Assembly: GCA_910585535.1 (NCBI GenBank)
Contig: CAJUFK010000088.1
Span: 3,861 to 14,314 of the forward strand
Direction of reading: 5' to 3'
From: an uncultured Angelakisella sp.
Lineage (GTDB): Bacteria > Bacillota > Clostridia > Oscillospirales > Ruminococcaceae
DNA: 10,454 nt
Shown here: positions 1 to 7,080 of the stretch, piece by piece
How the letters are laid out: each line of letters starts with the position of its first letter
Numbering within the stretch: position 1 is the first letter of the stretch
Program-made: the position numbers and the translations under genes
The notes under the pieces: generated by a model
Told to the model about the DNA's origin: nothing
The model's input: the letters and a program-made list of their open reading frames with translations, nothing else
The model's database searches: none

Positions 1-237
1 AATGCCCTGCACCCCACCATGAAGCCCATCCCGCTGGTCGGGCGGCTGATGAACAACTCCAGCAAACCGGGCTGGAATATTGGTGACTTTTTCGGGGGAA
101 GCGGCACCACCCTCATGGCGGCGGAACAGCTGGGCCGGACAGCCTATCTCATGGAGTATGATGAGCGCAATGTGGATGTGATTGTCCAGCGCTGGGAAGC
201 CTACACCGGGAAAAAGGCGGTGCTGCTGAATGAGTGA
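1..237 (+). CDS. DNA amino-methyltransferase, C-terminal end (5' partial)
   Basis: The frame is open from base 1 and ends at TGA 235-237, so only the last 78 codons are visible. They hold HPTMKPIPL (motif X-like) at the left edge, then DFFGGSGTT (motif I, the S-adenosylmethionine-binding loop, usually DPFxGSGTT; here the Pro is Phe), then LMEYD, whose acidic residue fits motif II. Motif X followed by motif I at the C-terminus is the order of beta-class N6-adenine or N4-cytosine methyltransferases (N6_N4_Mtase family). The catalytic (D/N/S)PP(Y/F) motif should lie upstream, outside the window, so the methylated base and target site cannot be read. Phages often carry such an enzyme just before the terminase, where it probably protects phage DNA from host restriction. 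Its stop overlaps the start of the next small ORF (ATGAGTGA), suggesting one transcript. Confidence 0.9.
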   Translation, partial: NALHPTMKPIPLVGRLMNNSSKPGWNIGDFFGGSGTTLMAAEQLGRTAYLMEYDERNVDVIVQRWEAYTGKKAVLLNE

Positions 238-325
238 ACTGGACGGCTTGACGCTTGACGGTTTCAACAAAAACCCTGGCGCAGAGCCATACAGGAAAGC
301 CGCCCTCCAGGAAGAGGGACGGTGA
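230..325 (+). CDS. Small hypothetical ORF, 31 aa, between methyltransferase and terminase genes
   Basis: An ATG at 230 overlaps the methyltransferase stop by 8 nt. The frame stays open for 31 codons to TGA 323-325, three bases before the ATG of the terminase small subunit. It fills the only gap in the operon. The product starts MSELDGLTLDG and ends PYRKAALQEEGR. It has no signal peptide, membrane segment or domain that I recognise. The overlap geometry resembles the translational coupling seen at other junctions here, but there is no strong Shine-Dalgarno site of its own and the ORF is short enough to be chance. It could also be a leader that carries ribosomes to the terminase start. Its PYRKAAL stretch resembles PYQKAAL near the N-terminus of the large terminase. 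Confidence 0.35.
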   Translation: MSELDGLTLDGFNKNPGAEPYRKAALQEEGR

Positions 326-328
326 GCC

Positions 329-922
329 ATGACCATAGAACAGCTTCAGCGTGAAATTCTACGAGGGGAGGTCCTTTATTTGGACAACAACAGAAATGTG
401 GCCGGGGGCGGACTTTACAGGGTGGAGATCATCGCCCAGCTTTTCGGCGTCACCGTCCGCCGCATCCAGCAGCTGACGCAAGAGGGTGTCCTGCCCACAA
501 CCGAAACGGTGGACGGTCGGCGCTATGACCTCGTGCCGACCATCCAGCAGTATGTCAAATACCTGTCGGACAAGGCATACGGCAAAGACCGCTCCGAAAA
601 AGAACTTGAACTTCGGGAGCAAAAGATGAAAGCGGACATCGCCCTGAAGGAATCCCAGGGTGAACTGCACCGCCTGAAAACCGACATCGCCGCCGGGAAG
701 TACATAGCGGTGGAGGAAGTCACGATGGACTATGAGCGGTTCTTTGTGACCTTCAAGAATTTTGCCATGAGCCTCCCGGCCCGGCTGACGGATGAGATCA
801 GCGGATACATCGACCCGCTGGAAGCACGGCGGATCGAAAAAGAACTGCACCAAAAAATCCGCAACCTGCTGGTCGCTTTCGTAGTGGCGGGAGTATCGAA
901 GCAGGATGACGGCAAGAAGTAG
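329..922 (+). CDS. Terminase small subunit, Nu1-like
   Basis: A 197-aa protein that should recognise the packaging start site on phage DNA and load the large subunit. Residues 32-58 (VEIIAQLFGVTVRRIQQLT and following) form a winged helix-turn-helix like that of lambda gpNu1 (Phage_Nu1 / MerR-like), followed by a wing around GRRYDL (64-68). Residues 85-120 are a charged helix likely to form a coiled coil for oligomerisation. The C-terminal part, rich in aromatic and helical residues, probably contacts the large subunit, whose gene overlaps by 17 nt. The ATG at 329 has a moderate site (AGGAAGAGGG, 309-318). A TTG at 380 in the same frame has a better one (AGGGGAGG, 364-371, 8 nt away) and would give a 180-aa protein that still keeps the whole HTH. 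The start is therefore uncertain; the function is well supported by motif and position. Confidence 0.88.
   Translation: MTIEQLQREILRGEVLYLDNNRNVAGGGLYRVEIIAQLFGVTVRRIQQLTQEGVLPTTETVDGRRYDLVPTIQQYVKYLSDKAYGKDRSEKELELREQKMKADIALKESQGELHRLKTDIAAGKYIAVEEVTMDYERFFVTFKNFAMSLPARLTDEISGYIDPLEARRIEKELHQKIRNLLVAFVVAGVSKQDDGKK
364..371 (+). promoter_or_regulatory. Internal Shine-Dalgarno site for alternative TTG start of terminase small subunit
   Basis: AGGGGAGG lies 8 nt before an in-frame TTG at 380-382 (codon 18 of the longer ORF). It matches the anti-SD better than the site before ATG 329. Either it is the real start, or it adds a second, shorter product. Confidence 0.4.
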
Positions 923-2756
923 AAGCCCCCGATTCCGCAAATACCCGGTAGCGCCCTATCAAAAAGCGGCCCTCGAATCCCTGAAGCCCCCGGAGAACAT
1001 CACGGTCTCGGAATGGGCCGAAAAATACCGGGTGCTGGATTCCAAATCATCGGCCATGCCGGGGCCATGGCGGAATGACAAAACCCCATACCTCGCCGGA
1101 ATCATGGATGAACTCTGCAACTACGAAACCGAGGAAATCATCTTCGTCAAACCCTCGCAGGTCGGCGGCACGGAGGCCCTGCTCAATATGCTGGGCTGGG
1201 CTATTCAGCAGGACCCATCACCCACCATGTGCGTGTACCCTTCGGATGTTCTGGCAGAGAGCCTGGTGGTCAACCGGTTCCGCCCCATGATCTACGCAGC
1301 GCCCACACTCCGGCGGCGGTACCGGGAAAGCGAATCCTCAAAATCAGAGCTTCAATTCGATGGGATGTACCTGAGCATGGTCGGCTCCAACAGCCCCTCC
1401 CAGCTGGCCAGCAAGGCGATCCGATTTCTCTTTCTGGATGAGGTGGACAAATACCCCGGCGCATCCAAAAAAGAGGCAGACCCAATCTCGCTGGCCAAAG
1501 AGCGGACAAAGACCTTCCACAACCGGAAAATCTTCATGACCTCAACCCCTACCCTGAAAACCGGCCACATCTGGAAAGCCATGGAAGGGGCGGATGTCGT
1601 AAAGCACTACTTTGTCCCCTGTCCCCACTGCGGGAAATTTATAGAGCTGAAGTGGAAGCAGGTGAAATTCCCCGATGAAGGGATGGGCTACTCGGAGCGG
1701 GCAGAGCTGGCCGCATACATCTGCCAGGAATGCGGGGCCATCATTACAGACCAGCACAAGCCGCAGATGCTCCGCTATGGGGAATGGCGGGTAGTGGAGG
1801 AACGAGCGAAACCGGCACGGCGGGTGGCCTATTGGATCAACACCCTTTATTCCCCCTTCGTCCGGTTTTCCGAAATGGCCAAGGCATTCCTTACCAGCAA
1901 GGATGACCCCGATGCCTTTCAGAACTTCACAAACTCGTGGTTTGCCGAACCGTGGGAGGATACCAAATTGAAAACCAATGCAGACCTTGTACTGGAGCGC
2001 CAGACGGCGCTGCCGGAACTCACGGTCCCAAAGTGGGCGAAACTCCTGACCGCCGGCGTGGATGTGCAGGAATCCAGCGTCTACTGGTCTATCCGGGCAT
2101 GGGGAAACCACCTGACCAGCCAGAATATCGCCCACGGTCAGGCGGACAGCTTCGCAGAGGTGGAACACATCATGAACCTGCAGTACCCCCGCGAGGATGG
2201 CGGCGATCCGATGGTGGTGGCGCTGGCCCTCATCGACAGCGGTGACAACACCGACCTGGTCTATGATTTCTGTTCAGTGAACGCGGACTGGGCGCTCCCC
2301 AGCAAGGGATCGTCCCACCCCATGGATACCCACTTCCGGCTCTCCAAGGTGAACCGCACCGACAGCAAAGCCTACGGCATGAATCTGGTGATGATCGACA
2401 CCGGGAAGTATAAAGACATGATTGCCGGGCGAATGCGGAAAGAGAACGGGACCGGCAGCTGGATGGTTTATCTCGGATGCGACCGGGAATATGCGGAACA
2501 GGTGACAGCGGAACACAAGGTCAGCGTCAAAAGCGGTGAGCGCACCATCCAGAAATGGGTGCTGAAATCGTCCCATGCGGATAACCACTACCTCGATACA
2601 GAGGTCTATGCCATGTGTGCCGCCGATGTGCTGGGCGCTCGGTATTTCCATCTGGACGATGCAGAGGTTCAGCCCCGCAAAGAGGTGGAGAAAAAGCCTG
2701 ATCCGGTCTACGCCCCGGAAGAAAGCTGGATCGGGCAGCATGAATCGTGGATTTAG
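906..2756 (+). CDS. Terminase large subunit, GpA family (ATPase and nuclease)
   Basis: A 616-aa protein, close to the roughly 640 aa of lambda gpA. It drives ATP-powered DNA translocation into the prohead and cuts concatemers. The N-terminal ATPase has a variant Walker A loop KPSQVGGTE (82-90), Walker B FLFLDEVD (174-181, with D178 and E179), and a coupling motif TSTPT (212-216). Two Cys pairs, CPHC (239-242) and CQEC (273-276), form a probable zinc-binding site typical of this family. The nuclease half has TAGVDVQ (382-388, D386), ALIDSGD (441-447, D444) and NHYLDTEVYA (560-569, D564), which fit the three acidic metal-binding positions. The start ATG 906 lies inside the small-subunit gene and has GGCGGGAG 12 nt upstream, so the two subunits are probably translationally coupled. 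The gene ends at TAG 2754-2756, inside the next gene's Shine-Dalgarno site. GpA-type enzymes usually go with cos-type cutting, but no cos site was identified. Confidence 0.97.
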   Translation: MTARSRSPRFRKYPVAPYQKAALESLKPPENITVSEWAEKYRVLDSKSSAMPGPWRNDKTPYLAGIMDELCNYETEEIIFVKPSQVGGTEALLNMLGWAIQQDPSPTMCVYPSDVLAESLVVNRFRPMIYAAPTLRRRYRESESSKSELQFDGMYLSMVGSNSPSQLASKAIRFLFLDEVDKYPGASKKEADPISLAKERTKTFHNRKIFMTSTPTLKTGHIWKAMEGADVVKHYFVPCPHCGKFIELKWKQVKFPDEGMGYSERAELAAYICQECGAIITDQHKPQMLRYGEWRVVEERAKPARRVAYWINTLYSPFVRFSEMAKAFLTSKDDPDAFQNFTNSWFAEPWEDTKLKTNADLVLERQTALPELTVPKWAKLLTAGVDVQESSVYWSIRAWGNHLTSQNIAHGQADSFAEVEHIMNLQYPREDGGDPMVVALALIDSGDNTDLVYDFCSVNADWALPSKGSSHPMDTHFRLSKVNRTDSKAYGMNLVMIDTGKYKDMIAGRMRKENGTGSWMVYLGCDREYAEQVTAEHKVSVKSGERTIQKWVLKSSHADNHYLDTEVYAMCAADVLGARYFHLDDAEVQPRKEVEKKPDPVYAPEESWIGQHESWI

Positions 2757-2769
2757 GAGGCGAGCAATC

Positions 2770-2991
2770 ATGAACGACTATACAGCGGAACAGCGGCTGG
2801 CAGAGGTAAACAAAGCCATTCAGGCCGTCCTGCTCGGCGGTCAGAGCTACAAGCTCGGCAGCCGGAGCGTGACAAGGGCAGATCTCGCCCTTTTGAGGGC
2901 CATGCGGAATGAATTGGAAGCAGAGCTGGCAAACGGCGAATCTTCCATGCTGCTCTCGGATACCTTTGTCGCTGTTTTCGATTCGAGGTGA
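2770..2991 (+). CDS. gpW/DUF6148-like head-tail joining protein
   Basis: A 73-aa protein between the large terminase and portal genes, the position of gpW in lambda-like phages. It starts at ATG 2770 with a perfect AGGAGG at 2755-2760, 9 nt upstream, and the stop of the terminase is part of that site. The sequence is an amphipathic helix (EQRLAEVNKAIQAVLLGG), a short beta-hairpin-like segment (QSYKLGSRSVTRADL) and a second helix (ALLRAMRNELEAELANG). This helix-hairpin-helix layout and the SYxxGSRSxTRADL stretch fit the gpW / DUF6148 group. gpW joins the portal of the filled head to the next neck protein and helps retain DNA; that role is known for lambda and inferred here. The C-terminal dozen residues look unstructured. 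Confidence 0.75.
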   Translation: MNDYTAEQRLAEVNKAIQAVLLGGQSYKLGSRSVTRADLALLRAMRNELEAELANGESSMLLSDTFVAVFDSR

Positions 2992-2995
2992 GCAC

Positions 2996-4594
2996 ATGAA
3001 CATCATCGACAAAATCATCGGCTGGTTCAATCCGGAGGCCGGGGCAACACGGGAAGCATGGCGGCAGATTATGGAGGAACAGCGCCGCAACTATGATGCC
3101 GGGAACGGAAGCCGGCTGAACGCAAACTGGCGGGTATTTAACCAGAGCGCCGAATACACCGACCGGTACAGTCGGGACACTGTCAGGGCCAGGGCCAGGG
3201 ATCTGGAAAGAAACAGCGATATAGCGAATTCGCTAATTGGTCCATTCGTCCGCAATGTAGTGGGCAAGGGCCTCATCCTTCAGGCCGATACACCGAGTGA
3301 AAAACTGAACGGCGAAATCGAAAAGCTCTGGAAAACATGGTGCAAGAAGCGCAACTGCGATGTGACCGGCACCCAGAGCCTGAACCAGATGCTCCGCATG
3401 GCCGTCCGCCGGAAAAAGGTGGACGGCGGTGTCCTTTTTGCGAAGCGGTATACCAAGGGCGGCGTTCTCCCCTTCAAGCTGCAGCTTTTCGAGGTGGATG
3501 AACTGGACGCATCACAGATGGCCCCAAAGCACAAGGACAACCGGGTGATCGGCGGCATTGAGTACGACCAATACAATGCCCCGGCAGGCTATTGGATTCG
3601 GCAGTATTCCCTGGACGGGATGAGCATCACGGAGCCGGTATTCCTCCCGGCGGCAGATGTCATTTTTTATTTCAGCAAACGCCGCCCCTCCCAGCTTCGG
3701 GAAATGTCGGACATGGCCCAGACCATCACCCGCATCCGGGATGCCAACGAATTCATGACAGCCTTCTCGGTCAAGCAGCGGATAGAGGCGTGCTTCGGCA
3801 TCGCCATCAAACGCGCTCTGCCGACCGCCGGAATCGGCAGGCCCGGTACCACAACCGTGGGCGGAAAGCAGACCTATGACGGGAAAACCCTTTCCCCCGG
3901 CATGATGCTGGAAATGAACCCCGGCGATGAAATCCAAAACATCAACCCGCAAGGGCAATCCACCGATGCATCCGCTTATGTCAAGCTCATGCTCCGCATG
4001 ATTGGAGCCGGGCAGGGCCTCAGCTATGAGGCCACATCCAGGGATATGAGCCAATGCACCTACTCCAGCGCCAGACAGGGGCTGATTGAGGACGGGATGA
4101 CCTACGCGGAGGAAGATGAACTGCTGGCGGAAATTCTGGATGAGATCTATGAAACCTTCATCATTTCGGCGGTTTTGGCCGGGGCGGTTTCCATCCCGGA
4201 CTTCTGGAACCGAAAGGATGAGTATTTCCGTCATTCCTTCGAGAAACCGCCAAAGGACTGGATCGACCCCAGCAAAGAGGCCACCGCCACCAAGATCGCG
4301 CTGATGACCGGTCAAAAGACATTCAAACAGATTGCCGCAGAAAATGGTGCGGATTGGAGAAAGCAGATTGATGACATCTGCGAAGTTTTAGACTACGCCA
4401 GAGAGGAACACGGCGTGGATTTAGGAGGTGTAATCCTTGGACAAAAGAAATCGGACGGTCTCTACGAGGACGAACCCGCCGAATCCGCCCCGCCCCCCGG
4501 TGGTGGGCAGATTCCCGCCGTTCCCCCCGATGGAGGCCAGAACCCGGAGCCTGACGGCGATGGGGACACGAACGGAGAAGCCGGGGAGGAATGA
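2996..4594 (+). CDS. Portal protein, lambda gpB family
   Basis: A 532-aa protein expected to form the dodecameric ring at one capsid vertex, through which DNA enters and leaves. The ATG at 2996 has GAGG at 2985-2988, 7 nt upstream. Starts further left in the same frame would overlap the gpW-like gene and lack the family N-terminus. Family signatures in order: NSLIGPFVRNVVGKGL (78-93), LQLFEVDELD (162-171), FSKRRPSQLREMSDM (226-240), the YSSARQGLIED segment of the tunnel/wing region (356-366), and WIDPSKEATA (422-431). The last 40 residues are rich in Pro, Gly and acidic residues, look disordered, and overlap in another frame with the likely N-terminus of the protease. No ClpP-type protease is fused to it, unlike the lambda C gene arrangement. 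Maturation relies on the separate protease downstream. Confidence 0.96.
   Translation: MNIIDKIIGWFNPEAGATREAWRQIMEEQRRNYDAGNGSRLNANWRVFNQSAEYTDRYSRDTVRARARDLERNSDIANSLIGPFVRNVVGKGLILQADTPSEKLNGEIEKLWKTWCKKRNCDVTGTQSLNQMLRMAVRRKKVDGGVLFAKRYTKGGVLPFKLQLFEVDELDASQMAPKHKDNRVIGGIEYDQYNAPAGYWIRQYSLDGMSITEPVFLPAADVIFYFSKRRPSQLREMSDMAQTITRIRDANEFMTAFSVKQRIEACFGIAIKRALPTAGIGRPGTTTVGGKQTYDGKTLSPGMMLEMNPGDEIQNINPQGQSTDASAYVKLMLRMIGAGQGLSYEATSRDMSQCTYSSARQGLIEDGMTYAEEDELLAEILDEIYETFIISAVLAGAVSIPDFWNRKDEYFRHSFEKPPKDWIDPSKEATATKIALMTGQKTFKQIAAENGADWRKQIDDICEVLDYAREEHGVDLGGVILGQKKSDGLYEDEPAESAPPPGGGQIPAVPPDGGQNPEPDGDGDTNGEAGEE
4423..4430 (+). promoter_or_regulatory. Near-perfect Shine-Dalgarno site inside the portal gene
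   Basis: AGGAGGTG matches the 16S anti-SD over 8 bases and lies 6 nt (8 nt from the AGGAGG core) before TTG 4437. That TTG opens the prohead protease frame. No start codon in the portal frame lies at a usable distance, so the site points to protease initiation within the portal coding sequence. It also encodes portal residues L-G-G-V, so coincidence cannot be excluded. Confidence 0.6.
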
Positions 4595-5159
4595 CCGGCG
4601 GACGCTGATGGCCGCAACCCTCCAGCGCATGGAGGGAGAAGGGAACGAGCGGAAATTCACCCTTTCCTTCTCTTCGGAGGAACCCTATGAGCGGTGGTTC
4701 GGCGTGGAAATCCTGGACCACGGCCCCGGCGCTGTTGATCTGGCGCGGCTGAATGAAATCGGCTGTCTGCTGTTCAATCACAACCGGGATGCCGTGATCG
4801 GGAAGGTCAACCGGGCATGGGTAGATGGGAACCGGGGATATGCAGAGGTGGAATTCGACACCGATGAGCAATCCGAAATCATCTACCAGAAGGTACGCAG
4901 CGGGACGCTGAAAGGCGTGTCGGTCGGGTACCGGATCGATTCACTTGAGGAAGTAATGGCCGGAAAGACAAGCGCCGATGGCCGCTTTACCGGGCCGTGT
5001 GAAATCGCAAGGAAATGGTGGCCCTTTGAGATTTCCATCGTGTCGGTGCCAGCGGATGCCACAGTCGGCGTGGGCCGCGAGGCGGAACAGCCCAGAGCAA
5101 CCCCTCTGAGCGTCTACGAGAGCCAACTTCAAATCAACAAAAACATCATAGGAGGTTAG
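4437..5159 (+). CDS. Prohead protease, HK97 family
   Basis: A 240-aa reading from TTG 4437, or 182 aa from ATG 4608; the usual family size is about 180-230 aa. The enzyme should cleave the scaffold part from the major capsid protein inside the prohead. The conserved core starts at ERKFTLSFSSEEPYERWFG (71-89). The catalytic His is in LLFNHNRD (H115), the catalytic Ser in LKGVSVGY (S162), and a conserved acidic residue in WWPFEISIVSVPAD (E198), as in the assemblin-like serine proteases of HK97-type phages. The start is unsure. TTG 4437 has a near-perfect Shine-Dalgarno site but overlaps the portal gene by 158 nt and adds a basic, Pro-rich leader. ATG 4560 has a weak GGAG at 4546-4549. ATG 4608 lies beyond the portal stop but has no clear site. 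The stop TAG overlaps the Shine-Dalgarno site of the capsid gene. Confidence 0.93.
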   Translation: MDKRNRTVSTRTNPPNPPRPPVVGRFPPFPPMEARTRSLTAMGTRTEKPGRNDRRTLMAATLQRMEGEGNERKFTLSFSSEEPYERWFGVEILDHGPGAVDLARLNEIGCLLFNHNRDAVIGKVNRAWVDGNRGYAEVEFDTDEQSEIIYQKVRSGTLKGVSVGYRIDSLEEVMAGKTSADGRFTGPCEIARKWWPFEISIVSVPADATVGVGREAEQPRATPLSVYESQLQINKNIIGG

Positions 5160-5164
5160 AAACT

Positions 5165-6736
5165 ATGGACAAAAAGCAGAAACGCGCAGCGGCCCTGAAG
5201 CGCCAGCAGGAACTTGTCAATGCTGCAAAGGCCGCAAGCAGGGAGATGACCGCCGAGGAAACGGCGGAATTCAATACCCTGCAGGGCCAGATCGACCAGC
5301 TGAATCGGGAAATCGCTGATGAGGAACGCCAGCAGGGCGGGAATCCTCCCGCACCTCCGGCCCCTTCCGCCGGTGCGCCCACCACGCCCCCGGATCAGCA
5401 GCGGGAAATCGAGGAACGCGCCCGGACAGCCGAGCGCAACCGAGTGAAGGAAATCTCCGCCATCTGCCGGGATTTCGGGTACGATCCCGGCAAGTACATC
5501 GATGATGGCCTCAGCGTGGAGCAGGTCAGGGCCGCAGTGCTGGACGAACTCCGGCGGGACAAAGCCCCTATCGGCACCGGCGTTCATGTCACCGACAGCG
5601 GCGAGGATGAATTCAGGCGGGATGCCGTGGACGGCCTCCTGCTTCGCGGCGGCGTCCAGGTGGAGAAGCCCAGCAATGGCTCGGCGCAGTTTGCCGCCAT
5701 GTCCCTGCGGGATCTGGCGATTACCTGCCTGGAGCGCTCCGGCGTTTCCGGTGCTCGCTACATGAGCAGCGATGAGATTCTGCGGGAGATTTGCACCCGG
5801 CAGTATTACAATCCCACCGCCGCATTCCCCACCATCCTCGACAACGCCATCAACAAGGCGTATGTGGAGGGCCACCGCACAGCCGCCGTGACCTTTGACC
5901 TTTGGACCCGCAAGGGCAGCCTGAAGGACTTCAAGATTCATGACAACAACTATCTGGCCGGTCCTATCGGGGACTTTCTGGAGGTGCCGGAGGGCGGCGA
6001 ACTGAAAGGCGATAAGCCCACCGATGCCAAACTGCCCACCCGTCAGATCAGAACCTACGGGAAACAGTTTACTTTGAGCCGCCAGGCATTCATCAATGAT
6101 GACATTGATCTGGTGACCCGCATCCCGGCCAGACACGCCGCCGCTGCCCGGAGAACCATCAACACCCAGTGCTATCGGATTCTTCTGAACAATCCCAACA
6201 TCTACGATGGCACCCCGCTCTTCAGCGCAGCCCACAAGAACCTGCTGAAAGCTGGGACCGGCATCACCCAGGAGGCGGTGCAGGCCATGATCATGGCACT
6301 GTCCACCCAAAAGGATGAATTCGATCAGCCCATCATCGTGCGCCCTGGCAAGATCATTGTTCCCGCCGGTCTGACCTTTGACATCTACACCCTGTTCAAC
6401 AGCCCCACTATCCACACCGAGGGCAATACCCAGGCGGTAAATCCCCTCTACGCATACAAGGATATGCAGATTGTGGAGGACCCGACCATCAATGCCCTCT
6501 GCGGCGGCTTCGGGAATGTGATGCCCTGGTTCATGACCGCAAACAGTGCCGACACCGCCTTCATTGAGGTGGACTACCTCAACGGGCAGGAAGTGCCGAC
6601 CATCCGCCGGATGGAAACCCCCGGCCAGCTGGGCTTTGTCTGGGACATCTACCTTGACTGGGGCATCAATGTGATGGACTACCGCGGTGCCATCAAGAAT
6701 CCCGGCAAAGTAATCAACAGCCCTCTGGGGCAGTGA
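5165..6736 (+). CDS. Major capsid protein with N-terminal scaffold domain (HK97 fold, Mu gpT-like)
   Basis: A 523-aa protein forming the capsid shell. ATG 5165 follows AGGAGGT (5150-5156) by 8 nt. Residues 1-57 are a charged coiled coil containing MTAEETAEFNTLQGQID, typical of the HK97-type delta (scaffold) domain. Residues 60-78 are a Pro/Ala-rich linker, and 80-215 a helical region (RNRVKEISAICRDFGYDPG and following) also seen in Mu-like and protease-linked capsid proteins. From about 220 the shell domain is visible: NAINKAYVEG, RTYGKQFTLSRQAFINDD (296-313), TPLFSAAHKNL (350-360) and a C-terminus IYLDWGINVMDYRGAIKNP (495-513). The last two are characteristic of Mu gpT-like subunits. No separate scaffold gene exists in the window, so this N-terminus probably guides assembly and is then removed by the upstream protease. 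The cut site cannot be placed from sequence alone. Confidence 0.95.
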   Translation: MDKKQKRAAALKRQQELVNAAKAASREMTAEETAEFNTLQGQIDQLNREIADEERQQGGNPPAPPAPSAGAPTTPPDQQREIEERARTAERNRVKEISAICRDFGYDPGKYIDDGLSVEQVRAAVLDELRRDKAPIGTGVHVTDSGEDEFRRDAVDGLLLRGGVQVEKPSNGSAQFAAMSLRDLAITCLERSGVSGARYMSSDEILREICTRQYYNPTAAFPTILDNAINKAYVEGHRTAAVTFDLWTRKGSLKDFKIHDNNYLAGPIGDFLEVPEGGELKGDKPTDAKLPTRQIRTYGKQFTLSRQAFINDDIDLVTRIPARHAAAARRTINTQCYRILLNNPNIYDGTPLFSAAHKNLLKAGTGITQEAVQAMIMALSTQKDEFDQPIIVRPGKIIVPAGLTFDIYTLFNSPTIHTEGNTQAVNPLYAYKDMQIVEDPTINALCGGFGNVMPWFMTANSADTAFIEVDYLNGQEVPTIRRMETPGQLGFVWDIYLDWGINVMDYRGAIKNPGKVINSPLGQ

Positions 6737-6753
6737 GAAAGGAGTAAAGAGCA

Positions 6754-7080
6754 ATGGCTGAATATCTGCAGAGAGGCGAAGCGCTGGACTACACCAACGC
6801 AACCGACAATCTCATCCCGCATGACACGGTCGTAGCCCTGAAGGATCGCATCGGCGTGACCGGATGCCCCATCCCTCCCGGCAAAACCGGTAGCCTTCAT
6901 ATGGTCGGCGTTTTCGAGATCAAAAAGACCGGCACCGCCGCCATCGCCATGGGCCAGACCGTCTACTTTGACGGTACCGGAATCACCGATGCGGCTGAGG
7001 AAGGCTCGATCAAGGCCGGGTATGCCGCCGCCCCCGCCGATGCCGCCGGAGCCTCGGTACTGGTAAGCATCAATGGCTGA
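6754..7080 (+). CDS. DUF2190-family capsid accessory (decoration/fibre base) protein
   Basis: A 108-aa protein directly after the capsid gene. ATG 6754 follows AAAGGAG (6738-6744) by 9 nt. It begins MAEYLQRGEALDYTN, and the body is a small beta-rich fold with DTVVALKDRIGVTGCPIPPGKTGSLHMVGVFE split by turns, then TAAIAMGQTVYFD and IKAGYAAAPADAAGASVLVSING. The pattern of a beta-barrel with the VGVFEIxK and GxxVYxD elements matches DUF2190, a family found after major capsid genes in many phages and linked to capsid surface decoration or head fibres. That role is inferred from family and position. The stop overlaps the next start by 8 nt. Confidence 0.88.
   Translation: MAEYLQRGEALDYTNATDNLIPHDTVVALKDRIGVTGCPIPPGKTGSLHMVGVFEIKKTGTAAIAMGQTVYFDGTGITDAAEEGSIKAGYAAAPADAAGASVLVSING

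Noticed and set aside
3184..3200. Tandem CAGGGC hexamers
   Set aside because: They are codon-phased and encode the RARAR stretch of the portal; most likely codon-driven.
3222..3235. Perfect 14-bp palindrome TAGCGAATTCGCTA
   Set aside because: About one such palindrome is expected by chance in 10 kb; it lies inside conserved portal coding and has no loop for a terminator.
3512..4315. Minus-strand open frame of 267 codons across the portal gene
   Set aside because: Mirror image of portal coding; no domain or ribosome site.
4493..4528. C6 runs as a possible +1 frameshift site fusing portal to protease
   Set aside because: The portal ends normally in its own frame and the protease has its own start with a strong ribosome site; no stimulatory structure is evident. 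A sequencing indel is possible but not needed.
5156..6802. Open reading frame of 548 codons on the minus strand across the capsid gene
   Set aside because: It is antisense to a clear capsid gene, has no recognisable domain, and results from GC-rich third positions that suppress stops on the reverse strand.
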